Shown piece by piece: positions 26,330-35,291 of a DNA stretch of 64,000 bases (position 1 is the first letter of the stretch; every line of letters begins with the position of its first letter). The notes beneath the pieces are model-generated. The model was given only the letters and a program-made list of their open reading frames with translations, made no database searches and was not told the origin of the DNA. Made by a program: the position numbers and the translations under genes. The DNA comes from JANYGA01 sp031420415 (GTDB taxonomy: Bacteria > Vulcanimicrobiota > Vulcanimicrobiia > Vulcanimicrobiales > Vulcanimicrobiaceae): contig JANOMT010000002.1 in assembly GCA_031420415.1 (NCBI GenBank), positions 1 through 64,000 on the forward strand. Direction: 5' to 3'.

Positions 26330-27528
26330 GCGGCGACGGGCTCGGCGAGCTCTCGGTGGCGGTCGCGTAGACGTAGGAACGGCCGCTCGATAGCGATATG
26401 TCCTGCGTAAGCGACCACCAATATCGGGATGAGGACCGAGATCGAGAAGAGGGTCGCAATGATCGGATGCGCGAGCGACCCGGGATACCACTTCACCGCT
26501 ACGGTCATGATCGGAAAGTGGACCAGGTATACAGCATATGCGAGCGACGCGAAGCGAATGACAGGCGTTTTCCCCGAAAGGCGTTCCGCTCTGGGCAAAC
26601 TTCCCGAGACGATCGCGTAGAGTAGGGCGCCTGCGGAGAGGCCTGCGATCGGATCGGTAACCACGAATGAGAGGATGACCCCCGTGGTGCCGCCGTGAAT
26701 TTTTTCGACGAGCATTAACGTGATGAAGCCGAGAACACTCGCGAAGAGCGCAAAGCGCGTCTGTTTCATCGCATGCGACTCCATCTCGTAGAGTGCGATG
26801 CCCGCGCCGAGCGCGAATTGGCTCCCCATACCGATGACGTTGCCCGCGACGACATGCATGTGCTCCCATGTGAGGTCGGGCGTCGTTAGCGCGAGGGAGA
26901 TCGCGCGTTCCGCCATGCTTATTGCAAAACACGCCCCCAGGAAGGCCCAGATCGCGCGTACCCGATTCGTTCGATTCGCCGTGTGGCTGAGAACGTTCCG
27001 TAGCGCAAGCGCAATCGGTGGTAACAGAATGTAAAATTGGACGTCGACCCACATCGTCCAAAGCGGCCCGTTAATGTCCGTAATGTATCGGGAGAAGAAG
27101 CCGTGGATCATCACGAGATGCGTGAGGATACTCCAGAGATCGATTGCGCCTACGAGGGCGACGCTTCCCAGCAGGCTCGCGACGTAGAGCGGATAGAGTC
27201 GGAAAAAACGGCGTTTGAAAAATTCGACCGACGACGGGAAACGTGTACCGTGGACAATCGTCCGCAAGTACGGCTTCGCGAGAAGGTACCCCGTGAGCAC
27301 AAAAAACATTGCGACGCCCCAACGACCGAGGTAGTCGAAGCCCCGTGTTTGGCCTCCGACGTTAACACGCGTGAATAACGTAAAGTGATGAACGAGAACC
27401 ATGCCGATCGCGAGGGCACGCAACGCATCTGATGCTTGAAGCCGAACTTGCGGTGCGATATGCGAGTTCGGCGGCGAGCCTTTGGCACAGCCGCCACTAG
27501 GAGACGTCGAACCCACTTCTACGAGCAA
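26326..27528 (-). CDS. Acyltransferase 3 family membrane O-acyltransferase
   Basis: A 400-residue polytopic membrane protein beginning at TTG with GGAGG upstream. The family signatures are QASDALRALAIGMVLVHHF (conserved helix-1 histidine) and RWGVAMFFVLTGYLLAKPYL. About ten hydrophobic helices follow, including YAVYLVHFPIM near the end. It belongs to the same superfamily as the protein at 7730-8806, but the two differ too much to be recent duplicates. It would transfer an acyl group across the inner membrane to an extracytoplasmic sugar or lipid. It is isolated on its strand, convergent with aroA. Acceptor is unknown. Confidence 0.9.
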   Translation of the reverse strand: MLVEVGSTSPSGGCAKGSPPNSHIAPQVRLQASDALRALAIGMVLVHHFTLFTRVNVGGQTRGFDYLGRWGVAMFFVLTGYLLAKPYLRTIVHGTRFPSSVEFFKRRFFRLYPLYVASLLGSVALVGAIDLWSILTHLVMIHGFFSRYITDINGPLWTMWVDVQFYILLPPIALALRNVLSHTANRTNRVRAIWAFLGACFAISMAERAISLALTTPDLTWEHMHVVAGNVIGMGSQFALGAGIALYEMESHAMKQTRFALFASVLGFITLMLVEKIHGGTTGVILSFVVTDPIAGLSAGALLYAIVSGSLPRAERLSGKTPVIRFASLAYAVYLVHFPIMTVAVKWYPGSLAHPIIATLFSISVLIPILVVAYAGHIAIERPFLRLRDRHRELAEPVAA

Positions 27529-27861
27529 AAGAGCCTCCTTGCAAGGAGCATTGTGCGGAGCGGCTCAACTCGTCATATATGAGGCGTGATGAGATGCGCT
27601 ACAAAAGCTTACCGAGATTGTCACGCACAGCGCAGGCTGTAAATCCCCAGACCGGGTGTATTTACTCATAGAGCTAGGCTCGACCGCTCCGGGGCGGTCC
27701 AAACCAGACGTTCTTGGGGGTTCTCGAAACGTTACGCCCTGTCGTTCTGAACTCGGATCACGATGCAATATTATGAAAAGCGTTGCAGCAATTGCTCCGA
27801 GCCTTCGAGCGTAAATCCGTTACAGGGCCACGCCAGAGCGCCTCGAGGTGGCCTGAGGCCG
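27529..27861. other. Intergenic stretch with a small hairpin
   Basis: About 330 bases between two minus-strand genes. It likely contains the acyltransferase promoter. A 6-bp hairpin, GACCGC (27682-27687) and GCGGTC (27694-27699) with loop TCCGGG, is visible. A CTGTAAATCC stretch near 27640 recalls a tRNA-Tyr anticodon loop but has no cloverleaf around it. No coding sequence was recognised. Confidence 0.4.
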
Positions 27862-29031
27862 CTAGCCGACGCTCGTCGTGCGCGTGCTCGCGAGATGCTG
27901 CGCGCCGTAGACCGCTTCGCCGCCGACGACGGTGGTGAGAATTTCGTACTGGTCGTCCCAGATCGCGAAGTCGGCGCGTTTACCCGCTTCGATCGTGCCG
28001 CACTCGCGCTCGATGCCGAGCATCTTTGCGGGCGCCGACGTCGCGCAGACGATCGCGCGTTCGAATGGGATCGACGCGTACGACATCAAATTACGGACCG
28101 CGCGATCGCAGTGCAGGGCCGAGCCCGCAATCGTGCCGTCCTCAGCGCGAACGACGCCGCCTTCGATCCGATATCCGCTTCCCGCCGGCGCCATGTAATC
28201 CGTCGCGAGTATCATGCGCTCGCCGAGCGTGCGATAGAGCACGTCGATCATGACGGGCGCAACGTGGAAACCGTCGCAGATGACCTGGACGCTCGTCCGC
28301 GATTCTTGCATGAACGCCGCGAGTAACGACGGTTCGCGATGGTCGAGTGGCGGCATCGCGTTGAACGCATGCGTGAGCGTTCGAAAACCGAGGCCGATCG
28401 CGAGCATGCCGTCGCGATATTTTGCCGACGTGTGGCCGGCCGAACACACCACGCCCTGATCGAAGAAGAAGCGCGCGGCTTCATCGACGCCGTCGACTTC
28501 GGGCGCCATCGTGGTCATCACGAGCGCTCCGCGACATGAATCGAGCAAGCTCTTCGCGCGTTCGCGCGTTGCGGGCACGAGCCAATCGTGACGATGCACG
28601 CGGCGAAATTTTGGATTGAGAAACGGCCCCTCGAAATGGATCCCGAGGCACCGTGCGCCCGCGACCGGCGCGTTTTCGGCGAGCGCGTGTGCGGCTTCGG
28701 CGGTTTCTCTCGCGGCGTGCAACATCGATTCCCACGGAGCCGTCATGATCGTTGCGACGAAGCCCGTCGCGCCCTGCTCCGCATACGAGCGCGATGCGAC
28801 GTCGATGGCGTTCCCTTGATCGCGGTTAAAGAGGACGTCTTTCGCGCCATTGGTATGGACGTCGATCATGCCCGGCGCGATCGTGCAACCCGCAGGTAGG
28901 TGGAAATCGCACGCGCCATCGGCGTCGAGAATCGCTGCGATTCGGCCGTTTTCGACGGCTAATCGCCCGACGCGCGCATCCCCCGTTCCGAGAGCGATGC
29001 GAACGGGGCCGAGCGTGTAGGAACGTGACAC
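27862..29031 (-). CDS. nagA: N-acetylglucosamine-6-phosphate deacetylase
   Basis: A 389-residue amidohydrolase of normal NagA length. It removes the acetyl group of GlcNAc-6-phosphate in the cytoplasm, feeding amino-sugar recycling or catabolism. The N-terminal strand ends in APGMIDVHTNG, with the metal-site H-x-N. HFEGPFLN has the family Glu ligand, SAGHTSA and LTHAFNAM the two His ligands, and LATDYMAPAG the catalytic Asp. The C-terminal TSAPAKMLGIERECGTIEAGKRADFAIW is the standard amidohydrolase ending. In many bacteria nagB lies next to it; none is here. It is 61 bases downstream of the dynamin-like gene on the same strand and may belong to that operon. Confidence 0.93.
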   Translation of the reverse strand: MSRSYTLGPVRIALGTGDARVGRLAVENGRIAAILDADGACDFHLPAGCTIAPGMIDVHTNGAKDVLFNRDQGNAIDVASRSYAEQGATGFVATIMTAPWESMLHAARETAEAAHALAENAPVAGARCLGIHFEGPFLNPKFRRVHRHDWLVPATRERAKSLLDSCRGALVMTTMAPEVDGVDEAARFFFDQGVVCSAGHTSAKYRDGMLAIGLGFRTLTHAFNAMPPLDHREPSLLAAFMQESRTSVQVICDGFHVAPVMIDVLYRTLGERMILATDYMAPAGSGYRIEGGVVRAEDGTIAGSALHCDRAVRNLMSYASIPFERAIVCATSAPAKMLGIERECGTIEAGKRADFAIWDDQYEILTTVVGGEAVYGAQHLASTRTTSVG

Positions 29032-29091
29032 GATGAAGCGCTTCGGGACGGTCGCGAGCCGAACCTCGGGCCATATGTTATGTGTGAGCGG

Positions 29092-31803
29092 TTAACCGCG
29101 GCCGAAGAAACGGCTGAGGCCGCGCCGCAATCCCGATGTCGGGGTAGCATCGGCAGGCGCTCTACTCGTGAGCGCGCGTTCGTCGTCGCGACGCGCGCGC
29201 TCGGCGAGTCGCTGCATGTGCTCGTCGGCGTGTGCGTGCAAGGTCTCGCGAAGTGCGCCGAGCTCGTTCCATGCCGCGGCCGCGCGTTTGGTTTGCGCGG
29301 CCTCGAAATAATCGAGTGCGGAGATCGTAAAGATTCGCGAGATCGCAATCGCGCGTTCGCGAACGTAGCGGCTGGCGAGTTCGACGACGGTCCGTCGCTC
29401 ACTCGCTGATTCGTTATCGGCGATCGTATGTGCCAGGATCATCGGCTTGCCGAACTCGGCCACGCGCGCATAAAGCGCGAGTTCGCGATCGGAAAGTTGT
29501 CGTGAAAAGAGCCCGAGAATCTCACTCCCCGCGCGCGCCGCCGCGAGCGCGATATTTTCGGCATCGTCGTTGCCGCTATCGAATGCCGGGGCGTGCACCA
29601 GGACGAGTTCGCGTGGCATCTTCCAGGGCGTCTCGATGAGCACGGGCGATCGCGCGGCTTGCGCCATCGCATCGCTCGTGGGAATTTCGTTCCAGTCGCC
29701 TTCGCGCAATAGCGCATACGCGCGTTCGCGTTCGCCGTAGCGCACGTGCACGGGAAAGATCGCTTCCGTCCCACCCTCATCTTGCAAGATGCGCGTGCCT
29801 GCAATCGCATTGATGAGGCTCGATTTTCCACGCCGGAGCGCTCCGAGGACGACGACGCGATAGCGCTCGGGCCGCAGTCCGCGATCGTACGCATCGGCAT
29901 CGAAAGCGAAAACACCGTCGGTTCGCGGCGTGGCGCCGTTGGCAGGATGCACCGGATCGCTCGGTGCGCGACGTTCTGCCGCTTGCGAGATGCCGCGTTC
30001 CATATCGAGGCCGATGAGCGCTTCGTCGATCGCTGCGAGCGATGCGACAACTCGTGCGAGTCGCTGCGAGGCCTCGACGCGGGCATTCGCATCGTTCGAA
30101 CGTCCGAGGGCGCGGACGATCGGCTCGAGCGTCTCCGCGCGCGCGACCGTGCGTTCGCGTTCGATTGCAGCCGCAGCATCGTCGTAGATACCCGCAATCT
30201 GCTTGGCGATCTCAGCGACGAACGTCGCGACGTCGGCTTCGAAGTTCGGAAAGAACGTCGCATAGAGATCTTGGCCGATTTCGCGTTTCATGTACGTGCC
30301 ATAGGCGTGCGCAGCGAATCCACGCGTCACCGCGTGAACGAACGTCACCGTCGGACCGCCGATCGCTCCGAGCACGATCGTCGATGCGATGCCGCTCGCG
30401 AGATCGCGCGACCACGCACCGGTTCCCGGCACGCCGCCCAAACGTAACGCCGCCAGATCCGCGACCCGGACATCGCTCCGCGATTTCGCGATGCCCGCAA
30501 GCGCGCGCGCGACGTGCCCGGCAACGTCGGTTGCGAACGCGCTCCACACGGGTGCGACGGTCGCATCGACGAGACTGTGAAATTTGCCACGGTCGCGGAT
30601 GCGTTCGATATCGGCGACGTCGATCGCCGCGCCGAGCGCGCGTGTCGCGCGTGCCGCGAGCGCGTCGCCTTGCTCGACGATCCACGCGTGCCGCTCGGAG
30701 CCCGCGCGCGTGACGTCGTCGCGTTCGCGACCGAGCGCGCGTTCGCGTTCGACGAGTTCGGCCGATGCGCGTTCGACTTCGGAGGTCAACGATTCGGAGC
30801 TGGTTTCGGCGAGGACGCCCGCGCGTCGAACGCGCGCCGCGGTCTTCGCGGCGAGTTCGTGCAAAACCGCAATCGTGCGATCGACGCGCGCGCTCTGCGC
30901 CCGGCGTTCGAGCGACGTCTCGAGGCCCGCGATCAGCGCGGGAAAACCGCTTCGCTCGCGTAAGGAGTCGTCGGCGTCGAGCGAACCTGCAGCGTAATCG
31001 CGCGCGGAGACGCTGAAAACTTCGGCGTCGGGCGCGAAGCGACGCGCACGCTCCACGATTCGCGTGCGCGCTGCATCCCACGCCTCGCGGCCATCGGTCT
31101 CGCGCATGCGCCAGAGATCGATCTTCGTCTGAATAATGAAGATCGTGCGCACGTGTTCGCCGATGAGTCCGAGAAACGACGCGTCGCCCTCGGTAAACGG
31201 CTGTTGGGTATCGATGAGATAGAGCACGGCATCGGTGCGCGGCAGATACGTGAGCGTCGCGCGACGATGCGCCGGATTGAGCGATGCGAGCCCGGGCGTA
31301 TCCGCGACGGTAAAGCCGCTCTGTAAAAACGGCGAATCGACCGAGACGACGACGAACGACGGCGCCGAATCTTCATCGGCGGTCGCATCGTGGAGCGCTC
31401 CGCGTTCGTCGCCTTTGCCGATGGCGACGAAGCGTGAGAGCCGATCCATCGGAATGCGCTCTTCCCGCCCCGAGGGATATTTCGCGACGGCCGATTCTTC
31501 GCTGCCGTACTGAAGCTCCGTGATCGTCGCGGTCGACGGATTGATATCGACGGCGAGGAGACCCGCAATCCGGCCACCGGCCTCGTAGCGCACTTTGTCT
31601 AAGAGCGCGTTGAGCAGATAGGACTTGCCGCTCGAAAACTCGCCGACGACCGCGAGCGTGAAACGTCGCACGAGCCGCTCGCGCGTCGCACCGAGAAGCG
31701 CGAGATCGTCCTCACGCGTGGGCCACGCGTCGAGTGCTTCGTTTGCGAGAAGCGCCTCGACGGCGTCGAGTGCGGAGACGAGCGATTGGGGAGCTTCAGG
31801 CAT
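29092..31803 (-). CDS. Tandem dynamin-like GTPase (two G domains in one chain)
   Basis: A 903-residue protein with two dynamin-superfamily units. G domain 1 has the P-loop GEFSSGKS (54-61), the switch-1 Thr in NPSTATITE, G3 in ADTPG (168-171) and G4 in TKID (226-229). A helical stalk (about 300-450) and a hydrophobic glycine-rich segment (about 471-492), a likely membrane paddle, follow. G domain 2 has its P-loop GALRRGKS at 654-661, a divergent G3 (HAPAFD, about 737-742) and a weak G4 (AHTIAD). It may therefore bind but poorly hydrolyse GTP. The layout recalls Bacillus DynA, a membrane-fusing and stress-protecting fused dynamin, though this one is shorter. It probably remodels or guards the inner membrane. 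It shares its strand with the membrane protein gene upstream. Confidence 0.85.
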   Translation of the reverse strand: MPEAPQSLVSALDAVEALLANEALDAWPTREDDLALLGATRERLVRRFTLAVVGEFSSGKSYLLNALLDKVRYEAGGRIAGLLAVDINPSTATITELQYGSEESAVAKYPSGREERIPMDRLSRFVAIGKGDERGALHDATADEDSAPSFVVVSVDSPFLQSGFTVADTPGLASLNPAHRRATLTYLPRTDAVLYLIDTQQPFTEGDASFLGLIGEHVRTIFIIQTKIDLWRMRETDGREAWDAARTRIVERARRFAPDAEVFSVSARDYAAGSLDADDSLRERSGFPALIAGLETSLERRAQSARVDRTIAVLHELAAKTAARVRRAGVLAETSSESLTSEVERASAELVERERALGRERDDVTRAGSERHAWIVEQGDALAARATRALGAAIDVADIERIRDRGKFHSLVDATVAPVWSAFATDVAGHVARALAGIAKSRSDVRVADLAALRLGGVPGTGAWSRDLASGIASTIVLGAIGGPTVTFVHAVTRGFAAHAYGTYMKREIGQDLYATFFPNFEADVATFVAEIAKQIAGIYDDAAAAIERERTVARAETLEPIVRALGRSNDANARVEASQRLARVVASLAAIDEALIGLDMERGISQAAERRAPSDPVHPANGATPRTDGVFAFDADAYDRGLRPERYRVVVLGALRRGKSSLINAIAGTRILQDEGGTEAIFPVHVRYGERERAYALLREGDWNEIPTSDAMAQAARSPVLIETPWKMPRELVLVHAPAFDSGNDDAENIALAAARAGSEILGLFSRQLSDRELALYARVAEFGKPMILAHTIADNESASERRTVVELASRYVRERAIAISRIFTISALDYFEAAQTKRAAAAWNELGALRETLHAHADEHMQRLAERARRDDERALTSRAPADATPTSGLRRGLSRFFGRG

Positions 31804-31845
31804 CGTTACCGATGATGCACGTTGCGTGAGGCTCCGGGAACCGAC

Positions 31846-32835
31846 TTACGTCGGACGTGCCGTCGCGCGAGCGAGCGCGAACGCATCGTCGCACGAGACG
31901 GCGACGCACGCGATCTCGCGCGTCTTGCCTCGACGCGCGCGCGCGAGCGGGACGGAGAGGTTGAAGATGACGACGGGCGTCCCATCGACGGCGAACGACA
32001 AACCGTCGGTACGATGCGCACGACTCCAGGCTTTGGGATCGAAATTCGTGCGCGTCACGTGTGCGGCTGCGATATGTGCGAGCGGGATTTCGGCCGTTCG
32101 AAAAACGCCGAACGCGAGATGTAATGTGTCGCCGACGATCCGGTGGGGGCGCGTGCGGAACGTCGCGTAGAGTCCGATTCCCCAGACCATTGCGTAGATG
32201 TTCGCGAAGTCGTCGAACACGCGCCACGGCCAGTACGCTTGCGGAATGACGATGTCGACGGCGACCATCGATGGGATGAGGAAAACAGGGAGCGCGAGGA
32301 GCAGGGGCAGAGAACTCGCCGTCTTCGTGAAGCCGAAGCCTGCCGGTAGCGGTTGCCGAAACCCGCCCCCGAGAAATCGCAGTGCAGCACCCATGACGGT
32401 CGTCTCGACCGCGAGGAAGCGCGCGACCAGCGGATCTGCAACGCGAGCAAAGGCCCGTGCGAAGCGCTCCTCGGGATAGGCGTCACGGCCGCGTGTGTCG
32501 CGGAAGGTCGAAACGACGACCCAAGCCACGATCGATGCTTCGATCGCCCCGACGACGCCAAAAGACCAGAGCGGCAACGCGTGCGTTGCGAGCGCTTCGA
32601 TGCTAAGGATCGCGCCGACGATGGGGATCACGAAACGGGTCCACGGCTCTCTTCCGCGTGCGACCGCGATGCCGGTCATCGCGAATTGGGCACCGAAGCC
32701 GCTCGCGACGGTAACGCGCCGCGCGACGATGACGAAGCGCGCATTCCACGCCGGAACGAGCCAAGCCACGGACAGCAACACGATCGTGGCGACGATCGCC
32801 GCCGTTCGTATCGCAAGCAAAACCTTCAGGGTCAT
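31846..32835 (-). CDS. Membrane protein of unknown family with possible C-terminal PH-like domain
   Basis: A 329-residue protein with several hydrophobic helices. They lie at about 5-27, in the 40-110 region (including VVGAIEASIVAWVVVSTF), then LPLLLALPVFLIPSMVAVDIVI, and a further one before residue 230. The last 100 or so residues are soluble (HRIVGDTLHLAFGVFRTAEIPL, then SFAVDGTPVVIFNLSVPL). They resemble the beta-rich PH-like domain often found in bacterial membrane proteins of unknown function. The ATG follows the preceding gene's TAA by two bases, so translation is coupled to the hydrolase-phosphomannomutase gene. The dynamin-like gene follows 42 bases later, so a role in membrane maintenance is a reasonable guess, not shown. 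No family was recognised. Confidence 0.7.
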   Translation of the reverse strand: MTLKVLLAIRTAAIVATIVLLSVAWLVPAWNARFVIVARRVTVASGFGAQFAMTGIAVARGREPWTRFVIPIVGAILSIEALATHALPLWSFGVVGAIEASIVAWVVVSTFRDTRGRDAYPEERFARAFARVADPLVARFLAVETTVMGAALRFLGGGFRQPLPAGFGFTKTASSLPLLLALPVFLIPSMVAVDIVIPQAYWPWRVFDDFANIYAMVWGIGLYATFRTRPHRIVGDTLHLAFGVFRTAEIPLAHIAAAHVTRTNFDPKAWSRAHRTDGLSFAVDGTPVVIFNLSVPLARARRGKTREIACVAVSCDDAFALARATARPT

Positions 32836-32837
32836 CG

Positions 32838-35228
32838 TTACTTCACGCGGGTTTCGCCTCGGATGAGGGCGAGCGCCTCATCGCGATGGCGTTCCATCAA
32901 CTCTTTCGTATCGCCCTCGACGTTGAGTCGTAGGAGCGGCTCGGTGTTCGACGGCCGCACGTTCATCCACCAATCGGCATATTGAATCGTGACGCCGTCG
33001 AGGTGATCGATCTCGGCATCGTGATAATGCGCCTGCAGTTCGGCAAGCTTCGCGGGAATATCGTGCACGCGTGAATTGATCTCGCCCGACCGCGAACGAC
33101 GATCGATCGGCGCGATGACTTCGCTCACGGGCTTACCCGCGTCGCTGAAGACTTCCAGGCACTGCAAGAGCGCGATCATGCCGGAATCGGCAAACCAGTT
33201 GTCGCGGAAGTAGAAATGCCCCGAGTGCTCGCCACCGAAAACGATGTTCTCGTCGCGCATCGTTTTCTTGATGAGCGAGTGGCCGACTTGCGAGCGTACC
33301 GGCACGCCTCCCGCGCCGAGGATCGCTTCGGGAACGCTTCGACTACAGATGAGATTGTAGAGAATCTTTCCGCCGGGCACGCGTTTGAGCGTATTGATCG
33401 CCACGAGCGCCGTGACGATGTCGCCGCCGATGAGCGCACCCTTTTCATCGACGATGAACATGCGATCGGCATCGCCATCGAAGGCGACGCCGATGTCGCA
33501 CCCGTTGTCGATGACCGCTTTCTGTAGATCGACCATGTTCTCGGGTTCGATCGGGCTCGCGGGGTGATTTGGAAACATGCCGTCGAGTTCGAAGAAGAGC
33601 GGCGTGACGTGACACGGCAGATGCTTGAAAACGTATGGTACCGTAAGACCGGCCATGCCGTTCCCTGCGTCGATTGCGATCTTGAATGGCTTGATCGCGG
33701 TGCGCTCGACGAATGTGAGGCAGTGCTCGGCGAATTGGTCGAGGACGTCGCGCGTCGAAACCGTTCCGCGTGTAGCTGCGGGCGGGTCGAACGTGCCGCT
33801 CGCGATCCGGTCGCGAATCGCGCGCAAGCCCGTATCGAACGAGATCGCCTGCGCGCGGTCGCGCGTGAGCTTCATGCCGTTATAATTTGCCGGATTGTGC
33901 GACGCGGTAATCATGACGCCGCCCGCAAATTCGTACTTGCCGACGGCAAAATAGAGCGCGTCGGTCGATACGAGGCCGATGTCGGTGACGTCGGCGCCCT
34001 GCTCGTTTGCGCCACGCGCGAACGCTTCGAAGAGGCCGACGCCCGTGGGACGCATATCGCGTCCGACGACGATCGACGTCACTTTTAATTCATCGACGAA
34101 CGCCCGCCCGATCGCATACGCAAGACCGTCGTCGAGTTCGCCCGGGCAGATGCCGCGGATGTCGTAGCTTTTAAAAATATCCGGAACGCTCGTCGTCGAC
34201 ATCCCGGGCGCCGTTCGGTCAGGTACGAACGAGTCCTGGGAGTCGGTCTGGGGCTTCGCGATGGTCGTCGATGCGAAGTCGAGAATGGTACGCGCGACGT
34301 CGTCCGGGCGCTCTTCGTGGACGAGGATGCCCGCATCGGGAAACGTCACCACTCGCCCATCGCGCGCGAGACGGACGAAGGCTTCCGCGTTTTTCACCGG
34401 GCTCGCGACCGACGCGCGATCGCCCCAAAGAACGAGCAATGGCGACTCGACGAACGGTAGATCGCGAGCCACATCGATGTTGAGCGCGCCGCCGACGAAT
34501 TGTGCGGGGACGAAGCGAGCTCCGGGTTGGTGCGTGACCGCGTAATAGTGATCGACGATCTCCGTCGTGACCGATGCTTTATCGGCGTACGATTGGAAGC
34601 CGAGAAACCAGCGAATCGTCGGTCTCGCGGAGAGAGCGTTGAACGCGGTCTCGCCCGCGACGGGCGACCGGAAGATCGCGCCTGCCGCGCGTTGTCCGGC
34701 CGTCGGATCTTTGTCGAGGATACCCGCAAGGCCGGTCGGGGCGATCGTAACGAGGGCCTTGACGCGATCCGGTGCGCGAACGGCGGCGCGAATGGCAAAC
34801 GCCGCGCCCATCGAGCTTCCAACGAGAACGAGTGGGCCCGATGTTAGCGCCCCAATCGCATCGACGATTTGTTCGACGAAGAGTTCGCTCGAATATGCGA
34901 GATCGGGCATTGCGGAGAGTCCGCAGCCCAAGAGGTCGAGTGCGACGACGCGGTGGTCGCGCGCGAGGAGCGGCGCGAGCTTGCGAAATTCGTAGGACGA
35001 GGCGCCCGAGTAAATACCGTGCACGAGCAAAATCTCGGGCCCAGACCCAAGTTCGGTGACGAAAATTTCGTATCCGCGCCATTGCCACGGGATGCGAATG
35101 CCGCCGAGGTGATTGAGCGGCAACACCTCATTGCGAAGCGATCGGTTGAGGAGCGCCGCAGCTCCGGTCACGCCGGCGAGTGCTCCGAGCGGTCGAAGCG
35201 CCTTGCGTAGAGTCTCTGGCAATCCCAC
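32838..35228 (-). CDS. Fusion of alpha/beta-hydrolase with phosphomannomutase/phosphoglucomutase
   Basis: One uninterrupted 796-codon frame encodes two complete enzymes. Residues about 1-335 are an alpha/beta hydrolase: oxyanion HGIYSG, nucleophile elbow GSSMG with Ser139, Asp in LWGDRA and His in ILVHEERP. Residues 343-796 are a full-length (454-residue) alpha-D-phosphohexomutase. It has the start IFKSYDIRGI, the phosphoserine loop TASHNP (Ser443), the metal loop DGDAD (about 584-588), the sugar loop GGEHSGHF and the phosphate loop RPSNTEP. A Met at 343 (ATG at 34202) could start the mutase alone, but it lacks a Shine-Dalgarno sequence and no stop separates the parts. The mutase would interconvert mannose- or glucose-6- and 1-phosphate for glycan synthesis. 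The hydrolase substrate is unknown. A sequencing error removing a stop is the alternative. Confidence 0.85.
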   Translation of the reverse strand: MGLPETLRKALRPLGALAGVTGAAALLNRSLRNEVLPLNHLGGIRIPWQWRGYEIFVTELGSGPEILLVHGIYSGASSYEFRKLAPLLARDHRVVALDLLGCGLSAMPDLAYSSELFVEQIVDAIGALTSGPLVLVGSSMGAAFAIRAAVRAPDRVKALVTIAPTGLAGILDKDPTAGQRAAGAIFRSPVAGETAFNALSARPTIRWFLGFQSYADKASVTTEIVDHYYAVTHQPGARFVPAQFVGGALNIDVARDLPFVESPLLVLWGDRASVASPVKNAEAFVRLARDGRVVTFPDAGILVHEERPDDVARTILDFASTTIAKPQTDSQDSFVPDRTAPGMSTTSVPDIFKSYDIRGICPGELDDGLAYAIGRAFVDELKVTSIVVGRDMRPTGVGLFEAFARGANEQGADVTDIGLVSTDALYFAVGKYEFAGGVMITASHNPANYNGMKLTRDRAQAISFDTGLRAIRDRIASGTFDPPAATRGTVSTRDVLDQFAEHCLTFVERTAIKPFKIAIDAGNGMAGLTVPYVFKHLPCHVTPLFFELDGMFPNHPASPIEPENMVDLQKAVIDNGCDIGVAFDGDADRMFIVDEKGALIGGDIVTALVAINTLKRVPGGKILYNLICSRSVPEAILGAGGVPVRSQVGHSLIKKTMRDENIVFGGEHSGHFYFRDNWFADSGMIALLQCLEVFSDAGKPVSEVIAPIDRRSRSGEINSRVHDIPAKLAELQAHYHDAEIDHLDGVTIQYADWWMNVRPSNTEPLLRLNVEGDTKELMERHRDEALALIRGETRVK

Positions 35229-35291
35229 GCTTTCGCTATTCTCACAAAAGGCGAGGGGCCATTTTGCGCCGTTCGTACAAGATGGACCGGA

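Noticed and set aside
27600..27720. Possible tRNA-Tyr because of CTGTAAATCC
   Set aside because: No acceptor, D or T stem can be folded around it and there is no TTCGA-type T loop at the right distance.
30042..31081. Long frames on both strands over the dynamin-like gene
   Set aside because: Low-complexity Arg/Ser-rich translations caused by GC-rich third positions of the real gene; the minus-strand frame with GTPase motifs is the real one.
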